From Bradyrhizobiaceae bacterium (GTDB taxonomy: Bacteria; Pseudomonadota; Alphaproteobacteria; Rhizobiales; Xanthobacteraceae), in contig CANKHA010000016.1 in NCBI GenBank assembly GCA_947481685.1, positions 1 to 57,535 on the forward strand: a DNA stretch of 57,535 nt. Reading direction: 5' to 3'. The notes under the pieces are model-generated. The model was not told the origin of the DNA. It searched no databases and saw only the letters and a program-made list of their open reading frames with translations. Position numbers and translations under genes: made by a program. Numbering within the stretch: the first letter of the stretch is position 1; every line of letters starts with the position of its first letter. Positions 7,835-16,249 of this stretch are shown here, in pieces.

Positions 7835-9622
7835 ATGGACGCGAAGACTGACAAGAAGCCGATGGAGAACTACACGGGCTGGCAGTCCGACATCATTGTC
7901 GATCTGATCAAGCAATACGGCTTTCCGTTTATCACGCTGAATCCGGGCGCGAGCTTCCGCGGCCTGCATGATTCCATCGTGAACCACGGCAATAACGAAC
8001 CGCCGATGATGCTCTGCAACCACGAAGAAATCGCGGTGCAGATTGCGCATGGCTATTCCAAGGCGACCGGCAAGCCTTCCGCCGTCATCCTGCATAATCT
8101 CGTCGGCCTGCTGCATGCCTGCATGGCGATCTATTACGCGTATCTCGACCGCCAGCCGATCTTCATCATGGGCGCCACCGGTCCGATGGACGAAGGCAAG
8201 CGCCGCCCACACATCGACTGGACCCACACCGCGCTGGTGCAGGGCAACGCCGTGCGTGACTACACCAAGTGGGACTATCAGCCGACATCGATTCATGGCG
8301 TGCCGGAGTCTTTTGCTCGCGCTTATTCGATCATGACCACGCAGCCGACCGGCCCGATCTACATGTGCTACGACGCTGGCCTTCAGGAAATGCCGCTGAC
8401 GGAAAAGATCGAGCTGCCTCCGGTCAACTCTGCGCATACGCCGTCGCTCATGATGCCGGATCCCAAGGCGCTGGAGCAGATCGCTGACAAGCTTCTCGCC
8501 GCTGACCATCCGATCCTGATGCCGGAATATCACGGCCGCCGCGAAGGCGGCTTCGAGAGCATGGTCAAGTTCGCCGAGACCCTTGGCGCTGGCGTCTGGA
8601 GCATTCCGAACGCGCTGAACTTCCCCAACAAGCATCCGCTGTCGCTGCAATTCGACAAGGTTTCGCTGAGGAAGACCGACGTTATGCTCGGTCTCGACGT
8701 GCGCGATTGGGAAAAGCAGATTGTCGAACTCAACAGCACAACGCGCGAAACCGAGCCGCTGGTGAAGGAAGGCTGCGAGTTCCTCGAAATCGGCTTTGGC
8801 GAAATCAATATCAGCAAGTGGGCGATGGACTACTGCCGCATGCAGCCGACAACGGTGCGTGCGCTCGGTGATACCATCCTCGGCGTGCCGGAACTGACCC
8901 GCATGTGCGCCGAGCGTATCGCCAAGGATCCCAAGCTGCAGAAGAAGATCGCGGACCGCAAGGTTATGATTGGCAAGCGGCATGACGAAGTCTGGGCGCG
9001 TTGGGATAAGGAAAATAGGGAAAACTGGGACGCTTCGCCCCTCACTTTCGCCCGCCTGTCGCACGAAGTCTGGGATGTCATCAAGAACGAAGACTGGGTG
9101 CTCACCGCCAACGATCTGAAGAAGACCATTCCGAAGATTTGGGACTTCACCAAGCCGTATCAGCATCCGGGTGTCGAGCTCGGCACCTCGACCCAGATCG
9201 GTATCTCGATCGGCGTTGCGCTGGCGCACAAGAACAAGGGCCGCATCGTCGTCGATATCCAGCCCGATGGCGACCTGATGTACGATGCCGGCGCGCTGTG
9301 GGTGGCGGCGAAGTATGAGATCCCGATGTTGATCGTGATGCACAACAACCGCGCCTACTACAACGACTGGGAGCACCAGATCCGTATGGCGAAGCTGCGC
9401 GGCACCGACGAGAAGAAGGCCCACATCGGGATGGATTTGTTTGGACCGGAGCCGGACTTCGCCAAGCTGGCGCAGTCGATGGGCTGCTACGGTGAAGGCC
9501 CGATCGACAACCCGAAAGATGTAGGCCCGGCGCTCAAGCGGGCCCTCGCGGAAGTGAAGAAGGGCCGCGTCGCAGTGGTGGATACCATTACCCAGCACGA
9601 CAATCCAAATCGGCACAAATAA
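7835..9622 (+). CDS. thiamine-diphosphate-dependent decarboxylase/lyase-like enzyme
   Basis: A 595-residue ThDP enzyme of the acetolactate-synthase/benzoylformate-decarboxylase superfamily. Seen: N-terminal PYR domain with the catalytic Glu in CNHEEIAVQIAHGYSKATGKP (about 51-71), a middle domain, and the C-terminal PP domain with PDGDLMYDAGALW followed by MHNNRAYYND (about 485-510), which is the ThDP/Mg site; the first Gly of the usual GDG is Pro. Reaction type (2-oxo-acid decarboxylation or C-C ligation) cannot be decided. AAAGG lies about 7 nt before the ATG. It sits downstream of the two receptors and of the hydroxylase genes and is closed by a strong terminator, so it probably belongs to the same pathway, possibly with expression altered by the poly-C leader. 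Confidence 0.88.
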   Translation: MDAKTDKKPMENYTGWQSDIIVDLIKQYGFPFITLNPGASFRGLHDSIVNHGNNEPPMMLCNHEEIAVQIAHGYSKATGKPSAVILHNLVGLLHACMAIYYAYLDRQPIFIMGATGPMDEGKRRPHIDWTHTALVQGNAVRDYTKWDYQPTSIHGVPESFARAYSIMTTQPTGPIYMCYDAGLQEMPLTEKIELPPVNSAHTPSLMMPDPKALEQIADKLLAADHPILMPEYHGRREGGFESMVKFAETLGAGVWSIPNALNFPNKHPLSLQFDKVSLRKTDVMLGLDVRDWEKQIVELNSTTRETEPLVKEGCEFLEIGFGEINISKWAMDYCRMQPTTVRALGDTILGVPELTRMCAERIAKDPKLQKKIADRKVMIGKRHDEVWARWDKENRENWDASPLTFARLSHEVWDVIKNEDWVLTANDLKKTIPKIWDFTKPYQHPGVELGTSTQIGISIGVALAHKNKGRIVVDIQPDGDLMYDAGALWVAAKYEIPMLIVMHNNRAYYNDWEHQIRMAKLRGTDEKKAHIGMDLFGPEPDFAKLAQSMGCYGEGPIDNPKDVGPALKRALAEVKKGRVAVVDTITQHDNPNRHK

Positions 9623-9638
9623 CCCGACACGCATAAAG

Positions 9639-9674
9639 AAAAAGGGCCGCATCGAAAGATGCGGCCCTTTTTTC
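9639..9674 (+). terminator. rho-independent terminator of the ThDP gene
   Basis: Stem AAAGGGCCGCATC / GATGCGGCCCTTT with a GAAA tetraloop (9641-9670), followed by more T. The preceding A run makes it usable from the opposite strand too, where it would end the cysH transcript. Confidence 0.92.
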
Positions 9675-9690
9675 TATCTGGTGATGCGGA

Positions 9691-9759
9691 TCAGATACCC
9701 GCGCCGTCAACCAGCGGCATGCGGTTATGGATGCCGCATTCGGTTTTTTCGCTGTCTCC
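9691..9759 (-). other. cysH: detached 3' end of cysH beyond an in-frame amber codon
   Basis: Reading on past the TAG at 9760-9762 in the same frame gives 22 more codons before a TGA at 9691-9693. They encode SEKTECGIHNRMPLVDGAG-like sequence, which is the normal family C-terminus. The Cys codon at 9736-9738 corresponds to the catalytic cysteine of ECGIH. Conservation of this tail argues that the nonsense change is recent, suppressed, or a base-call error. Confidence 0.8.
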
Positions 9760-10413
9760 CTAGCGGCCGGCGCGCGCGGTGTCGCCGGGGTTGGTGCGGC
9801 GCGTGCACGGTATGCAGCCGACGGACGTGAAGCCTTGGCCCGCGAGCGGGTGGACCGGCAACTCCCAACCCAGGAACATCTGGCGGATTTGAGATGGGGT
9901 GACACGCGCAAGTGGATTGAATTTCAGCCGTTGGCCTTCGACTTCCACCGGAGCGATGCCGGTACGCTGGCCACCCTGGTAACGCTTGCGTCCGTTGATC
10001 CATCCATCGAAGTCGCCGAGCGCTTCGCTCAGCGGTTCGACCTTGCGCAGGTAGCAGCAGGCGTCCGGGTCGGTGGCATAGAGCCCTTGCAAAGGATCTT
10101 TCTGTGCGAGCTTTTCTGCCGCTGGCGTAATAGTGCGCACATCTCTGAGCCCGAGATGCTCGATCAGCGTGTCGCGATAGGCGACGGTTTCCGGAAACAG
10201 CCAGCCGGTATCTAAAAAGAGAACGGGGATCGACGGATCGACATCGGCGACGATCTTCAGCAGCGTCGCGGATTCAATGCCGAAGGAAGACGCCACGGCG
10301 AGCCGGTCTTTGCCCACGGTGCGGAGCGCCTCGGTTACAATCTCGGCCGGGGTCGCTTCTGCCAGTTTTTCGCTGAGCTTGGCCGCATCGACGGCCTTGA
10401 GATTGGCGTTCAT
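9760..10413 (-). CDS. cysH: adenylyl-sulfate reductase, truncated by an amber codon
   Basis: Assimilatory sulfate reduction: APS to sulfite with thioredoxin. The 217-residue frame shows the PP-loop-type core (SSFGIESATLLKIV, about 42-55; LFLDTGWLFPET, about 65-76) and both Cys pairs, CCYLRK (near 118) and CIPC (near 200), that hold a 4Fe-4S cluster and mark the APS- rather than PAPS-reducing type. The frame stops at TAG after RAGR, where the family normally has Trp (TGG). The lost tail includes ECGIH, whose Cys is the catalytic nucleophile, so the product as written should be inactive. Upstream lies an A+T-rich region (TATATAGAAAAATATACT, near 10435-10455) that could be the promoter. Confidence 0.88.
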   Translation of the reverse strand: MNANLKAVDAAKLSEKLAEATPAEIVTEALRTVGKDRLAVASSFGIESATLLKIVADVDPSIPVLFLDTGWLFPETVAYRDTLIEHLGLRDVRTITPAAEKLAQKDPLQGLYATDPDACCYLRKVEPLSEALGDFDGWINGRKRYQGGQRTGIAPVEVEGQRLKFNPLARVTPSQIRQMFLGWELPVHPLAGQGFTSVGCIPCTRRTNPGDTARAGR

Positions 10414-10552
10414 GGGCGCGCTAACATGCTGAAATAGTATATTTTTCTATATAGGACTCCCGTTTAGGCCGTAAAGAGAAGGCCTTTCCGTATTCACGCC
10501 CTGCCGGGTGAAAACCGACCATGAATCCGAGGGCTGAGAGACGCGCCGACGC

Positions 10553-10576
10553 GTTGCGCGCATTTCTGCGCGCAAC
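10553..10576. terminator. hairpin between the aminotransferase and cysH
   Basis: A perfect 9-bp stem GTTGCGCGC / GCGCGCAAC with a 6-nt loop lies behind the aminotransferase stop (minus strand). There is no T run, so it may be a weak terminator, a processing signal or a small structured repeat. Confidence 0.4.
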
Positions 10577-10615
10577 CTCAGGTCTGTGATGGGACGATCG
10601 GTAAAAGAGCAGCCG

Positions 10616-11821
10616 TTATTCGGCCGCTGCCCGTGCCGGCTTCTCGGTGGAGACGATGTAGTCCATCGCCGCCTGCACACCGCCCTTCTTGTGCGGAATG
10701 CCGGCGATCCCCAGCGTCATTTCCGTGGCGGCAAGCGCGCCCATTAGCATCAGCTCATTGGTGTCGCCGAGATGGCCAATGCGGAAGTAGCGTCCGACCA
10801 GAGGCCCGAAGCTTGCGCCGTAGGAAATATTGAAACGCTCGAGCGCAAGGTTGCGGAAGGCATCGGCGTTATGGCCTTCCGGCAGCAGCACGCCGGTGAC
10901 GGTCGGCGAATAGTATTTGGAATCCCGGCAGATGATCTCCAGACCCCAGGTGGTGACCGCGCGGCGCGTGGCTTCCGCCAGCAGGTTGTGGCGGGCGAAG
11001 ACGTTCTCGAGTCCTTCTTCGTGCAGCATGTCGATAGCCATCACCAGACCATGCAGCATTTGCGTAGCAGGCGTGTAGGGGAAGAAGCCATTCTTGTTGA
11101 TGGCGAGCATGTCTTCCCACGACCAGAACGACTTCGGCAGCTTCGAGGTCTTCGACGCGGCAAGCGCCTTGTCGCTCACGGCATTGAACGACATGCCAGG
11201 CGGCAGCATCAGGCCCTTCTGCGCGCCGCCAACGGTAACGTCCACGCCCCATTCGTCATGCTTGTAGTCTGCGGAGGCGAGTGAGGAAATCGTATCGACC
11301 AGGAACAGCGCCGGATGTTTCGCGCTGTCGATCGCCTTGCGGATTTCGGCAATCGGCGACAGGCAGCCGGTGGCGGTTTCGTTGTGCAGAATACAGACCG
11401 CCTTGATCTCGTGGTTCTTGTCGGCGCGCAGCTTGGCTTCGATTGCCGCAGGATCTGCGCCAATGCGCCAATCAGTCGGGATGACTTCGGGCACGATGCC
11501 GTATTTCGTCGCCATGGTCTTCCACTGCAGCGCAAACTGCCCGGTCTCGACGATCAGCACCTTGTCGCCCGCCGACAGCGTATTGACCAATGCTGCTTCC
11601 CACGCGCCGGTGCCGGTCGCGGTGTAGATGATCACCGGGTTGGTGGTCTTGAAGATGGTCTTGATGCTCTCGAGCGCGCGCTTCGCGAGCTTGGAGAATT
11701 CCGGACCGCGATGATCGATGATCGGCGTATCCATTGCGCGCAACACGCGATCGGGAACCGGCGTCGGGCCGGGGATGTGCAGGAAGTGCCGTCCAATCGG
11801 ACGGGAAGAATTCTTGGTCAT
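10616..11821 (-). CDS. class-V PLP aminotransferase, serine-glyoxylate/alanine-glyoxylate type
   Basis: A 401-residue fold-type I aminotransferase of the SgaA/AGXT group. Seen: N-terminal HIPGPTPVPDRVLRAM (about 15-30), the substrate and cofactor region TATGTGAWEAALVN (near 68), the PLP-pyridine Asp in FLVDTISSLASAD (near 170) and the Schiff-base Lys in GGAQKGLMLPPG (near 195). It transfers an amino group from serine or alanine to glyoxylate. I start at the ATG at 11821, which has GGGG about 9 nt upstream; the frame is open for six more codons. The divergent neighbour is a glycolate/D-lactate-type oxidase, whose product may be glyoxylate, so the two could cooperate. Confidence 0.9.
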   Translation of the reverse strand: MTKNSSRPIGRHFLHIPGPTPVPDRVLRAMDTPIIDHRGPEFSKLAKRALESIKTIFKTTNPVIIYTATGTGAWEAALVNTLSAGDKVLIVETGQFALQWKTMATKYGIVPEVIPTDWRIGADPAAIEAKLRADKNHEIKAVCILHNETATGCLSPIAEIRKAIDSAKHPALFLVDTISSLASADYKHDEWGVDVTVGGAQKGLMLPPGMSFNAVSDKALAASKTSKLPKSFWSWEDMLAINKNGFFPYTPATQMLHGLVMAIDMLHEEGLENVFARHNLLAEATRRAVTTWGLEIICRDSKYYSPTVTGVLLPEGHNADAFRNLALERFNISYGASFGPLVGRYFRIGHLGDTNELMLMGALAATEMTLGIAGIPHKKGGVQAAMDYIVSTEKPARAAAE

Positions 11822-11933
11822 GTGCGTAGTCCCCGGCATAAGCGGGCTGCTGCCCGCCAGATCGCTTGTGGGGTTGAACTATGAATGTAACAGTTGGGTC
11901 AAGGGCGTTTTGGACTAATGGCCTAGTGCCAAA

Positions 11934-11982
11934 GTGCATAATCCGGCGAAGTGGGAACCGGTTCACCGATAAGATTATGCAC
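11934..11982. repeat. extragenic palindromic repeat, family A copy 1
   Basis: Outer arms GTGCATAATC and GATTATGCAC with inner arms CGGCGAA / TTCACCG around a GTGGGAACCGG core. The same design, inverted and with GCGCATGATC arms, recurs at 41547. Such REP-like palindromes are common between genes in Bradyrhizobium relatives. The 308-nt gap 11822-12129 holds this copy plus a second irregular A+T/G+C dyad region (about 12000-12080, with CGCAATCTGCGCAAG and GGTACCCACTTTTGC blocks) and no gene. Confidence 0.65.
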
Positions 11983-12129
11983 CACCATAGAAAGTAAGCG
12001 CGCAAGCAGCAGATTAGTATACGCAATCTGCGCAAGTTTGATTGCTTACGCAAAATCGGTACCCACTTTTGCTGATTGCGCGCTGTTTCTATCGCACGAT
12101 AAAAACAATCGATCACCAGGGAGTTATAC

Positions 12130-15075
12130 GTGGCTGTAGCGCGGATGCCGGGCCTGGAACGACGGCTGAAAGCCGATCTGCCAGAGGTGCATTTCGATCA
12201 TTTCACGCGCGGCCGCTATGCCACCGACGCATCCCATTACCAGATCGTGCCTTTTGGAGTTGTGGTGCCGCGCACCATGGCGCAGGCGGAACGCGCCATG
12301 GCCATTGCGCGGGCGGAAGGCGTTGCCATCACGCCGCGAGGCGGCGGCACGTCGCAATGCGGTCAGACCATCAATCGGTCATTGGTGATCGACTGCTCGA
12401 AATATCTCACGCGCGTGCTTGAGCTTGATGTTGCTGGCCGGCGCTGCGTGGTCGAGCCGGGCATTGTGCTCGATGAGTTGAACCGCGCGCTAAAGCCGCA
12501 CGGCTTGTGGTTTCCGGTCGATATTTCCACGGCCTCACGTGCGACGCTTGGCGGCATGGTGGGCAACAATTCCTGTGGCGCGCGGTCGCTGCGTTACGGA
12601 AACACCAAGGAGAATGTGCTGTCGGTCGATGCGATTTTGCCGGATGGCGCGCGTGCTCACTTCGGCAAGGTCGCGCCCGACCTGTCCACGCTGGCGGCAG
12701 ATTCGCCGCTGCGGCCGCTGGCGCGTGAACTACTCGCGATTGGTTCGCGCGACGCCGACGAGATCGAAAAACGGTTTCCGAAGGTGCAGCGTCGGGTCGG
12801 CGGATACAACATCGACTCGTTCCTGCCCGGCAACAACGATCCCAACCTCGCGCATATCCTGATCGGTTCCGAGGGCACGCTTGCCTTCACCACCGGGATC
12901 GAATTGAAGCTGTCGCCCTTGCTCGGCAAGCGCGCGGTCGGCGCGTGTCACTTCGGCAGTTTTCACGAGGCGATGGACGCCGCGCAGTATCTGGTGCGGC
13001 TTGGCCCGATCGCGGTGGAATTGATCGATCGCACCATGATCGAACTGGCGGGCGAGATCGCCATGTTCCGGCCGACGCTGGATCAATTCGTGCGCGGCAC
13101 GCCCGACGCCATCCTGCTGGTGGAGTTCGGCGAAGACGATAACGACGAAAACCTTCGCCGCCTGCGCCTGCTCGGCGAAACCATGGGCGACCTCGGCTTC
13201 GGTTGGGACAAGAGCGGCGCGAAATGGGGTGGCGTGGTCGAGGTGCTCGATCCGAAGCTGCAGGCCGCCATCACGGACGTACGCACCTCGGGTCTCAACG
13301 TGATGATGTCGATGAAGGAGGAGCGCAAACCGATCTCCTTTGTCGAAGACTGCGCGGTGCCGCTGGAGCATCTGGCGGAGTACACGTCCCGCCTGACGGA
13401 CGTGTTCGAGAAGCACGGCACGCGCGGCACCTGGTACGCGCATGCTTCGGTTGGTTGCCTGCATGTGCGCCCGGTGTTGAATCTGCGTCAGGACAAGGAC
13501 CTCAAGGCGATGCGCTCCATCGCCGAAGAAGCCTTTGCCATGGTGCGTGAATACAAGGGCTCGCATTCCGGGGAGCATGGCGACGGCATCGTGCGTTCGG
13601 AATTCCACTTGCCGATGTTTGGCGAGCGGCTCGTCCACGCCTTCGAGGAGGTAAAAGACACGTTCGATCCGAAAGGGCTGTTTAATCCCGGCAAGATCGT
13701 GCGTGCGCCGAAATTCGACGATCGCAACGTGCTGCGTTACGGGCCGGATTATCATCCGACCGAGACGACAACGCGGCTCGACTGGTCGGCTTATCCCGGC
13801 GTTGGCGGCGGCCTCCAGGGCGCAGTGGAGATGTGCAACAACAACGGCGCCTGCCGCAATCTGGCGGGCGGCGCGATGTGTCCGTCCTATCGCGTCACCA
13901 GGAACGAACGCGATGTCACGCGCGGCCGCGCGAATTCACTGCGGCTTGCGATCACCGGACAGCTCGGCGCTGACGCATTGTCTTCCGACAAAATGGCGGA
14001 GACCATGAAGTTGTGCGTTTCGTGCAAAGCCTGCCGGCGGGAATGCCCGACCGGCGTCGACATGGCGCGCATGAAGATCGAGATGCAGGCCGCGCGGGTG
14101 GCGAAGCACGGGCTGTCTCTGCACGACAAACTTGTGGGTTACCTGCCGCGCTATGCGCCTTATGCCAGTAAGGCCTCATGGCTGCTGAACCTGCGCGACA
14201 TCCTGCCAGGCGCAGCGAAGCTGTCGGAGATCGTCGCGAATTTTAGCGCGCGACGGAAACTTCCTAAATGGCGCGGCGATATTTTCCAGGATTCCAAAGC
14301 CACGGCGACAAGAGGCGAAGCCGGAGAGGTGGTTCTCTTCGCCGACACCTTCAATCGCTATTTCGAGCGCGAGAATGTCGATGCTGCCTTGGCGGTGCTA
14401 CAAGCCGCCGGCTATCGCGTACATGTTGCGCAGCCGGTGGGCGACGATAAGCGCCCGCTGTGTTGCGGTCGCACGTTCCTGTCCGTTGGCCTTGTCGATG
14501 AAGCGCGCAAGGAAGCCGAGCGCGTGCTGGCCGCGCTTGAGCCCTATCTGGCGCGCGGCATTCCGGTGATCGGGCTCGAGCCAAGCTGCATCCTCGGCTT
14601 CCGCGATGAAATTCCCGCGGTCATTCCGGGCGAAGCATCGCAGCGGCTTGCTGCCCACGCTTTCCTGTTCGAGGAATTTCTTGCGCGCGAAGCCAAGGCT
14701 GGAAAACTGAAGCTGGCATTGCGGCCGGTGGCGAAGCAGGCGCTGCTCCACGGGCATTGCCACCAGAAATCCTTCGGCGTCATGGGCGCGGTCGAAGCCA
14801 CGCTCAATCTGGTTCCCGGTTTGAAAGTCGAGACCGTGGAGTCCAGCTGCTGCGGCATGGCTGGATCGTTCGGCTACGGCGCCGACACCATCGAGGTCTC
14901 GCTCGCCATGGGCGAGCTGTCACTGCTCCCCGCTGTCCGGAAGGCCGAGCGAGACACGCTCGTCGTTGCCGACGGCACGTCCTGCCGCCATCAGATCCAT
15001 GACGGCACAGCGCGGGAAGCCATTCATGTGGCGCGCGTGCTGGCGATGAGTGTCTCGGCCGCGCGCGGTATCTGA
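12130..15075 (+). CDS. FAD-linked oxidase fused to Fe-S/CCG reductase domains (glycolate or D-lactate/2-hydroxyacid dehydrogenase type)
   Basis: A 981-residue fusion. The N-terminal third is an FAD-binding PCMH domain (PRGGGTSQCGQTIN, about 62-75; GGMVGNNSCGARSL near 142), followed by the FAD-oxidase C-terminal domain. Next come two Cys clusters for 4Fe-4S centres (CNNNGACRNL..MCPSY, about 570-590, and CVSCKACRRECPTGVD, about 628-643), then two CCG domains (PLCCGRTF near 776 and SSCCGMAGSFGY near 908). This joins GlcD-like and GlcF-like parts in one chain, like YdiJ-type enzymes. It oxidises a 2-hydroxyacid and passes electrons to the quinone pool. GTG start with GGGAG 5-6 nt upstream; an ATG five codons later is possible. 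Next to an aminotransferase for glyoxylate and to tctCBA. Confidence 0.9.
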   Translation: MAVARMPGLERRLKADLPEVHFDHFTRGRYATDASHYQIVPFGVVVPRTMAQAERAMAIARAEGVAITPRGGGTSQCGQTINRSLVIDCSKYLTRVLELDVAGRRCVVEPGIVLDELNRALKPHGLWFPVDISTASRATLGGMVGNNSCGARSLRYGNTKENVLSVDAILPDGARAHFGKVAPDLSTLAADSPLRPLARELLAIGSRDADEIEKRFPKVQRRVGGYNIDSFLPGNNDPNLAHILIGSEGTLAFTTGIELKLSPLLGKRAVGACHFGSFHEAMDAAQYLVRLGPIAVELIDRTMIELAGEIAMFRPTLDQFVRGTPDAILLVEFGEDDNDENLRRLRLLGETMGDLGFGWDKSGAKWGGVVEVLDPKLQAAITDVRTSGLNVMMSMKEERKPISFVEDCAVPLEHLAEYTSRLTDVFEKHGTRGTWYAHASVGCLHVRPVLNLRQDKDLKAMRSIAEEAFAMVREYKGSHSGEHGDGIVRSEFHLPMFGERLVHAFEEVKDTFDPKGLFNPGKIVRAPKFDDRNVLRYGPDYHPTETTTRLDWSAYPGVGGGLQGAVEMCNNNGACRNLAGGAMCPSYRVTRNERDVTRGRANSLRLAITGQLGADALSSDKMAETMKLCVSCKACRRECPTGVDMARMKIEMQAARVAKHGLSLHDKLVGYLPRYAPYASKASWLLNLRDILPGAAKLSEIVANFSARRKLPKWRGDIFQDSKATATRGEAGEVVLFADTFNRYFERENVDAALAVLQAAGYRVHVAQPVGDDKRPLCCGRTFLSVGLVDEARKEAERVLAALEPYLARGIPVIGLEPSCILGFRDEIPAVIPGEASQRLAAHAFLFEEFLAREAKAGKLKLALRPVAKQALLHGHCHQKSFGVMGAVEATLNLVPGLKVETVESSCCGMAGSFGYGADTIEVSLAMGELSLLPAVRKAERDTLVVADGTSCRHQIHDGTAREAIHVARVLAMSVSAARGI

Positions 15076-15158
15076 CGGCGCACTCCATTGGCTGAGCCAA
15101 AGGGATGACGCCGGGTCTCTTGAACTCCCAGGCCATAAACGCGCAATCTGTCCACGAA

Positions 15159-15181
15159 AGGCAGCATCCAAAAAGCTGCCT
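15159..15181 (+). promoter_or_regulatory. leader hairpin before tctC
   Basis: A perfect 7-bp stem AGGCAGC / GCTGCCT with a 9-nt A-rich loop ends 5 nt before the GGGAGG ribosome site of tctC. It could influence translation or transcript stability; there is no T run. Confidence 0.35.
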
Positions 15182-15197
15182 GATAGGGAGGAAAGCC

Positions 15198-16199
15198 ATG
15201 ACCATGTTGACCACGGCCCGCTTTTGCGGGGCCGCAGCGCTCGCTTTGACGCTGGCCACGGGGACAGCGTCGGCAGCCTGGGAGCCTACCAAGCCCGTCG
15301 AAATCGTTGTTGCTGCGGGTGCGGGTGGCGCGTCGGATCAGATGGCGCGCATGATGCAGTCGGCCATTCAGAAAAATAATCTGATGAAACAGCCGGTGGT
15401 CGTTTCGCTGAAAGGCGGTGCGTCCGGTGCCGAAGCGCTGATGTACATGAAAGGAAGCGACGGCGACGCCAACAGGGTGCTGATCGCCTATTCGCTGATC
15501 TACATGCTGCCGCTTTCCGCCAAGGTGCCCTTCAACTGGCGAGACCTCACCCCTGTCGCCGTCATCGCCTTTGACGAATTCGTACTGTGGGTGAATGCAA
15601 GCACACCGTACAAAACGGTGAAGGAATTTGCCGATGCCGCCAAGGCCGCGACCCCGCCGTTCAAGATGGGTGGCACTGGCTCCAAGCGCGAGGATCACGT
15701 TCTCACCGTGTTGTTGGAAAAGAAGACCGGCGCGAAGTTCGCCTATCTGCCTTACACCTCGGGCGGCGAAGCGGCGACACAGCTCGTTGGCAATCACACC
15801 GCGTCGAACGTCAACAACCCGTCCGAAAACCTTGAAGTCTGGCGCGCGGGGCAGGTGCGTCCACTCTGCGTATTCTCCAAGGAGCGCATTAGCTACAAGG
15901 GCAAGGTCGCTGGCGACACCGCATGGGGCGATATCCCGACCTGCAAGGATCAGGGCGTTGACGTGCAGTATCAAATGCTGCGCGCCATGTTCCTGCCGGG
16001 CAAGGTGACGGCCGAGCAGACTGCTTTTTACGAGGACCTGTTCAAGAAGGTTACCCAGACGGCGGAATACAAGGAATATATGGAGAAGCAGGCGCTCAAG
16101 CCGGCCTTCATGACCGGCAAGGACATGGTCAAATTCCTCGAAGAGGATGACACCCTCAACAAGGGTCTGATGACCGACGCCGGCTTCGTCGCCCAATAA
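15198..16199 (+). CDS. tctC: TctC, periplasmic receptor of a tripartite tricarboxylate transporter
   Basis: A 333-residue receptor. Signal peptide to about residue 27 (LALATGTASAA), core starting WEPTKPVEIVVAAGAGGASDQMARMM, then TGSKREDHV and PYTSGGEAATQLVGNH. The ATG at 15198 follows GGGAGG by 6 nt. It is the only receptor in the window followed directly by tctB and tctA and so the probable dedicated receptor. Ligand, by context, a hydroxy- or dicarboxylate, perhaps a substrate of the oxidase upstream. A hairpin with a T run after the stop would raise receptor over membrane-subunit expression. Confidence 0.92.
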   Translation: MTMLTTARFCGAAALALTLATGTASAAWEPTKPVEIVVAAGAGGASDQMARMMQSAIQKNNLMKQPVVVSLKGGASGAEALMYMKGSDGDANRVLIAYSLIYMLPLSAKVPFNWRDLTPVAVIAFDEFVLWVNASTPYKTVKEFADAAKAATPPFKMGGTGSKREDHVLTVLLEKKTGAKFAYLPYTSGGEAATQLVGNHTASNVNNPSENLEVWRAGQVRPLCVFSKERISYKGKVAGDTAWGDIPTCKDQGVDVQYQMLRAMFLPGKVTAEQTAFYEDLFKKVTQTAEYKEYMEKQALKPAFMTGKDMVKFLEEDDTLNKGLMTDAGFVAQ

Positions 16200-16210
16200 C
16201 CCAACGAGTT

Positions 16211-16243
16211 GCAATGCCCCGCGACAGCGGGGCGTTGCTTTTG
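16211..16243 (+). terminator. intra-operon terminator/attenuator between tctC and tctB
   Basis: A 12-bp stem GCAATGCCCCGC / GCGGGGCGTTGC with one G-T pair, GACA loop, followed by TTTT. It starts 11 nt after the tctC stop and ends 7 nt before the tctB ATG chosen here. It should make most transcripts stop after tctC, which suits the excess of receptor needed over membrane subunits. Confidence 0.78.
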
Positions 16244-16249
16244 TGTGCC

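Noticed and set aside
7385-9652. A 755-codon minus-strand frame opposite the ThDP gene
   Set aside because: It mirrors the codon pattern of the clear ThDP and receptor genes and has no recognisable domain.
10505-10600. CTGAGAG-containing stretch resembling part of a TPP riboswitch on the plus strand
   Set aside because: No plus-strand gene follows within 1.5 kb and the rest of the riboswitch core is missing.
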